NCBI GenBank assembly: GCA_947584105.1
Contig: CANPWK010000006.1
Coordinates: 1 to 20,059, forward strand
Length of the DNA stretch: 20,059 nucleotides
Source: an uncultured Bacilli bacterium
GTDB taxonomy: Bacteria; Bacillota_I; Bacilli_A; RF39; UBA660
Direction of reading: 5' to 3'
The notes under the pieces are model-generated. The model did no database searches. It was not told the DNA's origin and saw only the letters and a program-made list of their open reading frames with translations. Numbering within the stretch: position 1 is the first letter of the stretch; each line of letters opens with the position of its first letter. Shown here in pieces: positions 1-8,700 of the stretch. A program made the position numbers and the translations under genes.

Positions 1-983
1 ATCAAATGCAATTTTTTGGAGCAAGAATTAATTTGGCTAAAGCTTTGCTTTATGCTTTAAATGGTGGTAGAGATGAGATTTCCGGTGATTTAGTTATTGA
101 TGATATAGAACAGATTGATGGAGAATATTTAGATTATGATCAGGTATTAAAAGTTTTTGGTAAGGTTTTAAAAAAATTGGCTAAAACATATGTTGATGCA
201 TTAAATATTATTCATTATATGCATGATAAATATGCATATGAAAGTATTCAAATGGCTTTGCATGATACTTTAGTTAATAGAGTTATGGCTTTTGGAATTG
301 CAGGATTATCTGTTACAGTTGATTCATTATCTGCTATTAAATTTGGTAAAGTTCGTGTAAAAAGGGATGATAGGGGAATAACGTCATCGTTTGATAATGA
401 AACTGATTATCCACATTATGGTAACAATGATGATCGAGTTGATGATATTGCAGTAAAAATTATTACTAAATTTTATCAAGAGTTGAAAAGATTTCCTTTA
501 TATCGTAATGCGGAACATACTTTATCTATTTTAACAATTACATCTAACGTTGTTTATGGTAATAATACTGGGGCTACTCCTGATGGTAGAAAGGCGAAAG
601 TTCCTTTTGCTCCAGGTGCTAATCCAACTCAGGGTTGTGATAAGAATGGCGCTTTAGCATCTCTTTCTAGTGTGGCTAAGATTCCTTATAAAATTTGTCT
701 TGATGGTATTTCTAATACATTTTGTATTACCCCTGAAACTTTAGGACCTGAGGAAGCTAGAGTAAGTAATTTAGTACAAATATTGGATGGTTATTTTAAA
801 CAAGGTGGACATCACTTAAATGTTAATGTTTTAGATCGTCAAATGCTAATTGATGCAATGAATAATCCAAATAAATATCCAAATTTAACTATTAGAGTAT
901 CAGGCTATGCTGTTAATTTTAATAAACTTACAAGAAATCAACAAGAAGAAGTTATTTCTAGAACTTTCCATGGTAGTTTATAG
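1..983 (+). CDS. pflB: Pyruvate formate-lyase (formate C-acetyltransferase), C-terminal part, 5' end outside window
   Basis: Converts pyruvate and CoA to acetyl-CoA and formate in the cytoplasm by glycyl-radical chemistry. The reading frame is open from the first bases, so this is the last ~327 residues of a ~750-residue enzyme. The ATG at position 6 is internal, because the matching E. coli PflB segment (QFFGARxNLAK) lies just after the active-site Cys-Cys pair. That pair would therefore be upstream of the window. The match to E. coli runs without gaps of note: [35 protein letters not shown], [14 protein letters not shown]. The glycyl radical loop RVSGYAVNF is intact, with the radical glycine codon at 903-905. 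The TAG stop overlaps the GTG start of the activase gene by one base (TAGTG), which implies translational coupling. Confidence 0.97.
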   Translation, partial: QMQFFGARINLAKALLYALNGGRDEISGDLVIDDIEQIDGEYLDYDQVLKVFGKVLKKLAKTYVDALNIIHYMHDKYAYESIQMALHDTLVNRVMAFGIAGLSVTVDSLSAIKFGKVRVKRDDRGITSSFDNETDYPHYGNNDDRVDDIAVKIITKFYQELKRFPLYRNAEHTLSILTITSNVVYGNNTGATPDGRKAKVPFAPGANPTQGCDKNGALASLSSVAKIPYKICLDGISNTFCITPETLGPEEARVSNLVQILDGYFKQGGHHLNVNVLDRQMLIDAMNNPNKYPNLTIRVSGYAVNFNKLTRNQQEEVISRTFHGSL

Positions 984-1690
984 TGCAAGGATATATTCAT
1001 TCAATTGAAACAATGGGATTGGTTGATGGACCAGGAATTAGGATTGTGGTGTTTATGCAGGGGTGCCCATTACGTTGCTTATTTTGCCATAATCCTGATA
1101 CTTGGAATAAGGAGTCTAATTACTTTGTAACATCAACTGATGTCGTTAATGAGATTAGAAAATATCGCAAATTTATTGAAGCTGGTGGTGGAGTAACTTT
1201 ATCAGGGGGAGAACCATTATTTCAATCACAATTTACTTTGGATATTTTAAAAAAATGCAAGAAAGCAGCAATTCATACTTGTCTTGATACTTCAGGTACT
1301 GGCTATGATTTAAAATATTTAGATCAAATTTTAAAATATACGGATTTAATTATATTAGATATTAAGGCAATTAATAAAAGTAGTTATAATAAAATAACTG
1401 GTAAAAATATGGATGAATTTGAATATTTTCTAAATTTAGTTCAAAAACATAATAAAAAATTATGGCTAAGACAAGTTATTATCCCAGGAATTAATGATAA
1501 TATAGAATATATAAAAAAATTAAAAAAATATATTTCTAAAATAAAAAATGTAGAAAAAGTGGAGTTACTTCCTTACCATACTATGGGAATTGATAAATAT
1601 AAAAAATTAAATTTAAAGTATCGTTTAAATGGTGTATTAGAAATGGATAAAGCACGTTGTAAACAATTTGAAAAAATATTAAATGGTTAA
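983..1690 (+). CDS. pflA: Pyruvate formate-lyase activating enzyme (radical SAM)
   Basis: Uses S-adenosylmethionine and a [4Fe-4S] cluster to abstract hydrogen from the PflB glycine and create the active radical. The 235-residue length is normal for PflA. It begins with the conserved GxVDGPGIR segment (residues 12-20), followed by the radical-SAM cluster motif CPLRCLFC with C28, C32 and C35. The GGEP motif sits near residues 75-78 (LSGGEPLFQ). The ending, with the LLPYH segment near residue 195, also fits PflA. The start is GTG, overlapping the pflB stop codon. No strong Shine-Dalgarno is visible, so translation probably depends on coupling with pflB. A symmetric hairpin at the stop codon ends the unit. 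Confidence 0.95.
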   Translation: MQGYIHSIETMGLVDGPGIRIVVFMQGCPLRCLFCHNPDTWNKESNYFVTSTDVVNEIRKYRKFIEAGGGVTLSGGEPLFQSQFTLDILKKCKKAAIHTCLDTSGTGYDLKYLDQILKYTDLIILDIKAINKSSYNKITGKNMDEFEYFLNLVQKHNKKLWLRQVIIPGINDNIEYIKKLKKYISKIKNVEKVELLPYHTMGIDKYKKLNLKYRLNGVLEMDKARCKQFEKILNG

Positions 1691-1713
1691 AAGTGTACTA
1701 TATGTACACTTTT
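1689..1713. terminator. Bidirectional terminator shared by pflA and the convergent regulator gene
   Basis: A perfect 10-bp stem, AAAAGTGTAC (1689-1698) with GTACACTTTT (1704-1713), closes a 5-base TATAT loop. A-rich and T-rich flanks give a U-tract in both directions. The structure overlaps the pflA stop codon on the + strand and the regulator stop codon (1712-1714) on the - strand, so the two genes are only 21 bases apart and share it. The stem has only four G-C pairs, so termination may be incomplete. Confidence 0.6.
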
Positions 1714-2338
1714 AGTATAATAATGTTATCTTTTTGTTTTTTATTTCAATAAAACCTTCTTCTTTTAAATACTTTAATTCACGCATCATTGCACATCTAT
1801 CAATGGCTAAATAATCAGATAAATCAGTTAAAGTGGAAGTAAGATATATAATTTTGGAGTGATTATTTTTAGTCACAACGTTAAAATATTCTAACAGTTT
1901 ATTTCGAATAGTTTTTTTTGTTAAAATTTCAATTCTTTTATTTCTTTCGTTTGTAATATTAATAACAATTTCCAAAAGATTTTTTAAAAATTGGTTATAA
2001 TAAGTATTATTATTGTTTATATTTATAATTCTGTCATAATCTAACATAATGATTTTAGTATCATCTTTAGTTATGATATCATATTCTTGATTAGAAAAAG
2101 AAGAAATCATAGTTCCAAAAACACCGTTTTCCTCTAAGTCTTCAATAATGGTTCTATTACCGTTATAATCAATTTTTATAATTTGAATCCATCCTTCTAT
2201 AATAATTCCAATAAAATTTTCGTTTTTAAATGTAGATAAAATCTTATTATTTTTTTTAAAGTGTAAAGTATTTGCTTCGAGGTTTTTTAAGATTTTCTCT
2301 TTATTTTTCGTAGAAATATTGTCAAATAAATTTTTCAT
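1712..2338 (-). CDS. CRP/FNR-family transcriptional regulator
   Basis: A 208-residue protein with the CRP/FNR layout. The N-terminal cyclic-nucleotide-binding-type beta-barrel spans roughly residues 20-110 (IGIIIEGWIQIIKIDYNGN, LEENGVFGTM). A long dimerisation helix follows at ~118-145, then a C-terminal winged helix-turn-helix whose recognition region TDLSDYLAIDRCAMMRELKYL is at 171-191. The only cysteine (C182) is in the recognition helix. The N-terminal cysteine cluster that binds Fe-S in FNR is absent, so the signal is probably not an FNR-type cluster; the ligand is unknown. I chose the ATG at 2338 because AAAGAGGTG lies seven bases upstream. The frame stays open to a TTG inside the palindrome at 2377-2396, but that longer start has no ribosome binding site. 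Its position between pfl and nrd genes suggests control of anaerobic functions, which is inference. Confidence 0.85.
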   Translation of the reverse strand: MKNLFDNISTKNKEKILKNLEANTLHFKKNNKILSTFKNENFIGIIIEGWIQIIKIDYNGNRTIIEDLEENGVFGTMISSFSNQEYDIITKDDTKIIMLDYDRIININNNNTYYNQFLKNLLEIVINITNERNKRIEILTKKTIRNKLLEYFNVVTKNNHSKIIYLTSTLTDLSDYLAIDRCAMMRELKYLKEEGFIEIKNKKITLLY

Positions 2339-2357
2339 GTTTACACCTCTTTTTAAA

Positions 2358-2386
2358 ATAATAACATATTTTTTTAATTGTTGCAA
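2358..2386 (-). promoter_or_regulatory. Putative promoter of the CRP/FNR-like gene
   Basis: On the - strand TTGCAA (2386-2381) is followed after exactly 17 bases by TATTAT (2363-2358), 19 bases before the start codon of the regulator. The -35 hexamer lies inside the 20-bp palindrome, so a protein bound there would block this promoter. That geometry fits negative autoregulation. The call rests on hexamer match and spacing only. Confidence 0.5.
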
Positions 2387-2396
2387 TTGCAACAAT
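2377..2396. promoter_or_regulatory. Perfect 20-bp palindrome, candidate operator for the CRP/FNR-like regulator
   Basis: The sequence ATTGTTGCAATTGCAACAAT is an exact inverted repeat with no spacer. It is placed between the divergently transcribed regulator gene and nrdD. Its length and two-fold symmetry fit a dimeric winged-helix regulator. The half-site TTGTTGCAA is not the textbook CRP (TGTGA) or FNR (TTGAT) half-site, so its owner cannot be assigned from sequence alone. It has no T-run and lies upstream of both genes, so it is not a terminator. The same motif was not seen upstream of the other genes in the window. Confidence 0.7.
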
Positions 2397-2422
2397 ATAA
2401 TTTACTTAAAATGTGCTATCAT
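2396..2422 (+). promoter_or_regulatory. Candidate -10 elements for the nrdD-nrdG-dut operon
   Basis: Two possibilities are visible. TATAAT at 2396-2401 abuts the palindrome but has only a poor -35 (TTTAAT, 2373-2378). TGCTATCAT at 2414-2422 is an extended -10 without an evident -35. If the second is used, transcription would begin near 2428 and the palindrome would be centred about 42 bases upstream, the position from which class II CRP/FNR activators work. If the first is used, the palindrome lies inside the promoter and would repress. The sequence does not decide between them. Confidence 0.4.
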
Positions 2423-2449
2423 TTAGTTGTTATGATAAAGGAGTATAAT

Positions 2450-4609
2450 ATGAAAGTAATCAAAAGAGATGGACATATGGTAGATTGGTGTCCTGAAAAA
2501 ATAGAAAAAGCAATTGAAAAAGCAAATTTTGAGGTAGAAGAAAGTGATACAGCTTCTCCAACTCAGATTAAAAATATAATTAAATATATAGAAAAAATGG
2601 GAAAGAAAAGAATATTAGTAGAAGATATTCAAGATATTATTGAAATGAAGTTAATGGCTATTGGAAAATATACATTAGCTAAAAAATATATTACTTATAG
2701 ATATACAAGAGAGCTTGTTAGAAGAAGTAATACAACTGATCTTGCTATTAAAGAATTAATTGATGGTGAGAGTGAATATTGGAATACTGAAAATTCTAAT
2801 AAAAATGCCAAAGTTGTTACAACACAAAGAGATTATTTAGCTGGAATTACTAGTACAGATATTACAAGACGTTTTTTACTTCCAGAGGATATAGTAAAGG
2901 CACATGACGATGGAATAATTCATTTTCATGATGCTGATTATTTTGCTCAAAATGCTCTTCATAATTGTGATTTAATTAATTTGGAAGATATGCTTCAAAA
3001 TGGTACTAATATTAATGGAGTAATGATTGAAACTCCTCATAGATTTTTAACAGCTATGACTATCGCTACTCAATTAATTACAGCTGTTGCATCAAGCCAA
3101 TATGGTGGGGCTACTATTACAATGGCCCATTTAGCACCTTTTGTACGTTTGAGTTATGAGGCATATTTAAAAAAATATAAAAATCGTAAACTTACTAAAG
3201 CTCAATGTGAAAAATTCGCTAAGGAAGATTTAAAAAAGGAAATTACTGATGGAGTACAAACTTTCCAATATCAAATCAATTCTATGACTACTACTAATGG
3301 ACAGGCTCCATTCTTAAGTGTTTGTTTATATCTTGGAGAAACAGAAGAATATAAAGAAGAGCTTTCTATGATTATTGAAGAAATTTTAAAACAACGTATT
3401 CAAGGTATGAAAAATGAAAAAGGTGTATATATTACACCAGCATTTCCTAAACTTCTATATGTTCTTGAAGAAGATAACATTAGGGAAGATTCAAAATATT
3501 GGTATTTGACTAAACTTGCTGCTGAATGTACTGCTAAACGTATGGTTCCAGATTATATTTCTGAAAAAATAATGAAGCAATTAAAAGTTGATAAAAATGG
3601 TAATGGTCAATGCTATCCTTGTATGGGATGCCGTTCATTCTTAACCCCTTATGTAGATGAAAAAGGTAAACCTAAGTATTATGGTCGCTTTAATCAAGGC
3701 GTTGTTACTATTAATTTAGTTGATGTAGCATTATCTTCAGATAAAGATATGGATTTATTCTGGAAAATACTTGATGAAAGACTAGAAATATGCCATCGTG
3801 CTTTACAAATTAGACATAAAAGACTTTCTAAAGCTACATCTGATGTTGCTCCAATTTTATGGCAACATGGAGCTCTTGCAAGACTTAAAAAGGGTGAAAG
3901 TATTCATGAACTTCTTCATCATGGATATTCAACTATTTCTTTGGGATATGCTGGACTTTATGAATGTGTTAAGTTTATGACTAATCATTCTCATACAGAT
4001 AATGGTAAAGGAAAAGAATTTGGCCTTGCTGTTATGCAGAGATTAAATGATAAATGTAAAGAATGGAAAGAACAAGAAGATATCGATTACAGTGTTTATG
4101 GGACACCAATTGAATCTACAACATATAAATTTGCTAAATGTTTAAAAGAGCGCTTTGGCATTATTAAAGGAATTACTGATAGAGATTATATTACAAATTC
4201 ATATCATGTACCAGTATTTGAAGAAATTGATGCTTTCACAAAATTAAAATTAGAAAGTGAGTTTCAAAGATTAAGTCCAGGTGGAGCTATTTCATATGTT
4301 GAAACACCTAATTTAACGAATAACTTAGAAGCTGTTATTGAAGTTATAAAATTTATTTATGATAATATTATGTATGCTGAGTTAAATACTAAATCAGATT
4401 ATTGCCAAGAATGTGGTTATACAGGAGAAATTTTAATTGATGAAAATTTAGAATGGTATTGTCCAAATTGTGGAAATAGGGATCATGATAAATTGAATGT
4501 TGCTCGTCGTACTTGTGGCTATATTGGAACAAATTTTTGGAATAAGGGACGAACTCAAGAAATCAAAGAAAGGGTAATTCATATCGATAATAAAGATAGT
4601 GAAGATTAA
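2450..4609 (+). CDS. nrdD: Anaerobic (class III) ribonucleoside-triphosphate reductase
   Basis: Reduces NTPs to dNTPs without oxygen, using a glycyl radical made by NrdG. The 719-residue protein starts with an ATP-cone allosteric domain (KVIKRDGHMVDWCPEKIEKAIEKAN, about residues 2-95). The catalytic barrel follows, with recognisable class III segments such as HFHDADYF, GGATITMAHLAPF and YPCMGCRSFLTPY. Near the C-terminus four zinc-binding cysteines occur as CxxC pairs (C652/C655 and C671/C674), then the radical loop RTCGYIG with the glycine near residue 690. The start at 2450 is supported by AAAGGAG at 2437-2443 and alignment with the usual ATP-cone start. The open frame extends further 5' into the palindrome, but those residues have no family counterpart. 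nrdG and dut follow immediately. Confidence 0.96.
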   Translation: MKVIKRDGHMVDWCPEKIEKAIEKANFEVEESDTASPTQIKNIIKYIEKMGKKRILVEDIQDIIEMKLMAIGKYTLAKKYITYRYTRELVRRSNTTDLAIKELIDGESEYWNTENSNKNAKVVTTQRDYLAGITSTDITRRFLLPEDIVKAHDDGIIHFHDADYFAQNALHNCDLINLEDMLQNGTNINGVMIETPHRFLTAMTIATQLITAVASSQYGGATITMAHLAPFVRLSYEAYLKKYKNRKLTKAQCEKFAKEDLKKEITDGVQTFQYQINSMTTTNGQAPFLSVCLYLGETEEYKEELSMIIEEILKQRIQGMKNEKGVYITPAFPKLLYVLEEDNIREDSKYWYLTKLAAECTAKRMVPDYISEKIMKQLKVDKNGNGQCYPCMGCRSFLTPYVDEKGKPKYYGRFNQGVVTINLVDVALSSDKDMDLFWKILDERLEICHRALQIRHKRLSKATSDVAPILWQHGALARLKKGESIHELLHHGYSTISLGYAGLYECVKFMTNHSHTDNGKGKEFGLAVMQRLNDKCKEWKEQEDIDYSVYGTPIESTTYKFAKCLKERFGIIKGITDRDYITNSYHVPVFEEIDAFTKLKLESEFQRLSPGGAISYVETPNLTNNLEAVIEVIKFIYDNIMYAELNTKSDYCQECGYTGEILIDENLEWYCPNCGNRDHDKLNVARRTCGYIGTNFWNKGRTQEIKERVIHIDNKDSED

Positions 4610-4610
4610 T

Positions 4611-5117
4611 ATGCGATATAATAAAATAAGAAAAATGGATATATCTAATGGTCCAGGAGTAAGAGTATCTATATTTATGCAGGGATGTACTTTTAACTGC
4701 CCTGGATGTTTCAATAAAGAAACTCATGATTTTAATGGTGGTAAGGAATTTGATGATAATACTATAAATAAAGTTTTGGATCTTGCTTCTAAAGATTACA
4801 TTGCTGGTCTATCAATTTTAGGTGGGGAACCAATGCATCCCAAAAATATTGAGGGAACAACAAAATTAGCAAAACAATTTAAGGAAAAATATCCTAATAA
4901 AGATATCTGGGTATGGACTGGTTTTAGGTTTGAAGATATTAAAGATTATGAGATATTTAATTATCTAGATGTTTTAATTGATGGTAAATTTGATATAAAA
5001 TTATCTGATCCAACATTAAAATATAAAGGCTCATCTAATCAGAGAGTTATAGATATAAAACAAAGTTTAAAAAATAAAAAAGTAGTATTAAAAGGAGAGT
5101 TAGTATATGAAAGCTAG
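4611..5117 (+). CDS. nrdG: Anaerobic ribonucleotide reductase activating protein (radical SAM)
   Basis: Generates the glycyl radical on NrdD using S-adenosylmethionine and a [4Fe-4S] cluster. The 168-residue length is typical of NrdG. The conserved NGPGVR segment is at residues 13-18, and the cluster motif CTFNCPGC gives C26, C30 and C33. It is followed by the family's FN segment and the GGEP motif near residues 69-72 (LGGEPMHPKN). I prefer the ATG at 4611, one base after the nrdD stop, because MRYNKIRKxDIxNGPG matches the usual NrdG beginning. A GTG at 4599, overlapping nrdD by 11 bases, is the alternative. Neither has a strong Shine-Dalgarno, so coupling to nrdD is likely. The end overlaps dut by 11 bases. 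Confidence 0.94.
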   Translation: MRYNKIRKMDISNGPGVRVSIFMQGCTFNCPGCFNKETHDFNGGKEFDDNTINKVLDLASKDYIAGLSILGGEPMHPKNIEGTTKLAKQFKEKYPNKDIWVWTGFRFEDIKDYEIFNYLDVLIDGKFDIKLSDPTLKYKGSSNQRVIDIKQSLKNKKVVLKGELVYES

Positions 5118-5562
5118 AGGATTTGAAATAGCTAAAGGTTGGGAGAATAAAGATATTCACATGCCAGTTAGAAAGACAAAACATTCTGCTGGATATGATG
5201 TTGAAGCGGCTGAGGATGTGATTATTCCTGCTTATAAACCAGGAATTAAGCCAACATTGATTCCAACTGGTCTTAAAGCTTATTGTGGTGAAGATGAATG
5301 GTATATGCTTGCTAATCGTAGCTCAGGTCCTAAGAAAGGTTTTGTTATGGCCAATAGTATAGGTATTATTGATTCAGATTATTATAACAATGAAAGTAAT
5401 GATGGTCACTTTTATTTTCAATATTTTAATTTTCAAGATCATGATATAGAGGTAAAAAAAGGCGATATTATAGGTCAAGTAATATTTCAAAAATATTTAA
5501 TTGTTGATAATGATAAATCAGAAGGAATTAGAAAAGGTGGATTTGGTTCTACTGATAAATAA
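5107..5562 (+). CDS. dut: dUTP diphosphatase (trimeric dUTPase)
   Basis: Hydrolyses dUTP to dUMP and pyrophosphate, keeping uracil out of DNA and supplying the thymidylate precursor. All five motifs of the trimeric family are present in 151 residues: AGYDVEA (28-34), NRSSG (70-74), GIIDSDY (86-92, catalytic Asp D89), GDIIGQVIF (about 118-126) and the C-terminal RKGGFGST (142-149) that closes over the substrate. The ATG at 5107 has AAAGGAGAG at 5091-5099 and lies inside the end of nrdG, so the two are coupled. The location is informative: class III reductase makes dUTP directly from UTP, and this enzyme would remove it at once. Confidence 0.95.
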   Translation: MKARGFEIAKGWENKDIHMPVRKTKHSAGYDVEAAEDVIIPAYKPGIKPTLIPTGLKAYCGEDEWYMLANRSSGPKKGFVMANSIGIIDSDYYNNESNDGHFYFQYFNFQDHDIEVKKGDIIGQVIFQKYLIVDNDKSEGIRKGGFGSTDK

Positions 5563-5579
5563 ATTTGAAAATGACTATT

Positions 5580-5609
5580 AAATACGAATGATATTGTTCG
5601 TATTTTTTT
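5580..5609 (+). terminator. Rho-independent terminator of nrdD-nrdG-dut
   Basis: A perfect 9-bp stem, AAATACGAA (5580-5588) with TTCGTATTT (5597-5605), has an 8-base loop and runs into seven T residues (5603-5609). It lies 18 bases after the dut stop. Confidence 0.8.
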
Positions 5610-5704
5610 ATGATTTTATAAAAAAGAATATATTAAATAGTTTAATAGCTATAATTAGGTTAATATTTAAAATATACTACAATATATAAAATTCTTTTTG
5701 TGTA

Positions 5705-5733
5705 TTTTATTTTGTTAAAAAAAATTGTATAAT
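5705..5733 (+). promoter_or_regulatory. Putative promoter of the pyruvate:ferredoxin oxidoreductase gene
   Basis: A consensus TATAAT at 5728-5733 is preceded after 17 bases by a weak -35 (TTTTAT, 5705-5710). It lies about 50 bases before the chosen start codon. The rest of 5610-5704 is AT-rich with no reading frame or clear structure; another TATAAT at 5650-5655 has no matching -35. Confidence 0.45.
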
Positions 5734-5784
5734 GTTATTAGTAAATATAAAACGAAAGGAAAATATATTTTATTAGGTGATAAA

Positions 5785-8700
5785 ATGAAAATTGTAACCA
5801 TGGATGGTAATGAAGCTTGCAGCTATACTTCATATTTATTTACTGAAGTTGCTGGTATTTATCCAATTACTCCTTCTAGTCCAATGGCTGAGCATGTCGA
5901 AAATTATTCTAATATGGGAATGAAAAATATCTTTAATGATCAAGTAAAATTAGTGGAGATGCAATCTGAAGCAGGAGCTGCTGGATTTATCCATGGAGCT
6001 TTACAAAGTGGAGTTTTGGCTTCTACTTACACTGCTAGTCAAGGCCTTTTATTGATGATTCCTAATATGTATAAAATAGCAGGGGAAATGTTGCCTGGGG
6101 TAATTCATGTTGCAGCTCGTAGTTTATCAACACATGCTTTAAGTATTTTTGGAGATCATCAGGATATATATGCAACTCGTCAAACAGGTTTTTGTATGCT
6201 TGCATCATCCTCAGTTCAAGATTGTGCCTATTTATCTGCTGTTGCTCATTTAGCAAGCATTAAAGCTTCTTTACCATTTTTACATTTTTTTGATGGCTTT
6301 CGCACTAGTCATGAAATTAATAAAATATCTATTTTAGAGCGTGAAGATTATTTAGATTTAATTGACTATGAAGCTATAGATAAATTTAGAAATCGAGCTA
6401 TTAATATCGATAATGTTAAAACTGTTGGTACTAATCAAAATGAAGATATTTATTTTCAAATAACAGAGGCTAGAAATACTGATTATGAAAAAGTAGCGGA
6501 TATAGTTAATTATTATATGGAACAAATTAATAAAAAAACTAATATGAATTATCAACCATTTGAATATTATGGAAATAAAAATGCAGAAAAGATTATAGTG
6601 GCTATGGGTTCTGTTTGTGAAACTATAAAAGAGTATATTGAATATATAAATAACGATGTAGGAGTTATTGAAGTTCATTTATATCGTCCATTTAGTATAA
6701 AATATTTCAAAAAAGTATTACCTAAGACAGTTAAAAAAATAGCCGTATTGGATCGTACAAAAGAATTTGGTAGTATAGGAGAACCTTTATATTTGGATGT
6801 TATGAGTGCTGTTTGTGACATTACTGTTGTAGGTGGTCGATATGGTTTATCTAGTAAAAATACAACTCCAGGTCAAATAGATGCTGTATATAAAATGTTA
6901 GATAATCCAAAGCATAATTTTACTATTGGGATTGATGATGATGTAACTAATTTAAGTTTAAAATATAATAAAATTAATATTCATGATTCTAAAGAAATGT
7001 TGATTTATGGTTATGGTAGTGATGGAATGGTTAGTGCTTCTAAATCAATTATTAAATTAATTGGAAATAATACTAAGCAATATGTTCAAGGATATTTTCA
7101 ATATGATTCTAAGAAATCAGGAGGAGTTACTACTTGTCATTTAAGAATTAGTGATAAATTAATAAAAAAGACTTATTATGTAGAGAATCCTAGTGTTTTA
7201 GTTGTAAGTAAAGATAATTATCTTAATGATTTTAATCTAGTAGAGAGTATGGAAGAAAATGGTATTTGTCTTATTAATACTATTAAAAATGAACAAGAAT
7301 TAAATGATTATATTACTCCTGCATTGCGAAATTTATTAGTTTTAAAAAACATTAAAGTATATACGATTAATGCTTATAAAATTGCCTATGAAGAAGGATT
7401 ACATGATAAAATTAGTATGATTATGGAAAGTGCCATATTGTTTCTTACAGATTTTATAAATAAAGAAAATATTATGAATTTTTTAGAAAAAGATATTAAG
7501 GATAAATTTTCTAAAAAAGGTATGGAGGTAATTTCAGCTAATATTAGAGCAGTTAATAAAGTAAGAAATAGCATTAAAAACTATAAAATTACGGATACTA
7601 AATTATTAGATAATCATCATTTGAATTTTTATGATCAAATTATGAAAAGAGAAGGTAATAAAATACCTGTATCAGAGTTTCTAAATGTACGTGATGGTTC
7701 ATTAAAAAACGGAATAAGTACTTCAAATTCAAATCTAAATATTCATCCAAAGTGGATTAAAGAGAATTGTATTAATTGTAATCAATGTGCAATTATTTGT
7801 CCACATGGTGTAATTCAACCATTTTATTTAAGTATAGAAGAATATGAGAAAGCTCCAGATTATATTAAAGATTATTGTATGGTATCATTAGATAAAAAAG
7901 GATATTTTGCTTTAGGAATTTCTATTAATAATTGTACAGGATGTATGAGATGTGTAAAAGTTTGTCCAGGGTTAAAAAATTTAAAAGCTTTAGTGAAATC
8001 TAATGATGTATTATATCAAAAAGTTTATGATTATTTAGAAGCTAATATTAGCGAAAAGGTTAATAATGGTATTAATATAAAAACGAGTCAATTTAAAAAA
8101 TCAAAATTTAAATATCCTGGTTCTTGCATGGGATGTGGAGAAACTGCTTACTTAAAGTTACTAACGCAACTTTTTGATAATCTAATTATTAGTAATGCTA
8201 CTGGATGTTCAAGTATTTATGGTGGAGTTGTTCCAAATATGCCATATCAAGTTCCATGGGCTAGTAGTTTATTTGAGGATAATGCTGAATATGGTTATGG
8301 TATGAGCATTGCAAGTAAAACTATTAGAAGCCGTATTAAAAATATAATGGAAAATAACATGGATAATGAAAATAACGAATTGTTTAAAGTATGGTTAGAT
8401 CATTATGACGATTATGACAAAACTAAATATGTTTATGATAATTTGACTAATAATATTCCTGATGAATTAAAAAATATTAAACAATATATTAAAAAGCCAT
8501 CTATATGGTGTGTAGGTGGTGATGGTTGGGCATATGATATTGGTTACAGTGGTATTGATCATATATTAAATTCTAATGATGATATAAATATTTTAGTCCT
8601 TGATACTGAGGTATATTCTAATACTGGAGGTCAAGCTAGTAAGTCTACTAATTTGGGAACTTTAGCTGAATTTGCTGATAATGGTAAAAAGACTTATAAA

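Noticed and set aside
2378..2449. N-terminal extension of NrdD, and the matching extension of the regulator on the other strand, both starting at TTG and reading MLQLQQ
   Set aside because: Both extensions begin inside the palindrome, which reads the same on each strand, so the identical peptides are an artefact. Neither has a ribosome binding site, while the internal ATGs at 2450 and 2338 do.
3798..3980. A 60-codon + strand frame inside nrdD
   Set aside because: It is out of frame within strongly conserved nrdD sequence and shows no start signal.
5725..5784. Twenty-codon N-terminal extension of the pyruvate:ferredoxin oxidoreductase
   Set aside because: It overlaps the -10 region (5728-5733) and has no family counterpart. 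The ATG at 5785 has a good ribosome binding site and the usual MxxxTMDGNEA start.
6062..6678. Reverse-strand open frames of 64 and 106 codons within the oxidoreductase gene
   Set aside because: They lie opposite a conserved coding sequence, have low-complexity translations and no ribosome binding site. The same holds for reverse frames at 4448-4714, 7386-7574, 10685-11074, 14840-15034, 16076-16525 and 16643-16930.
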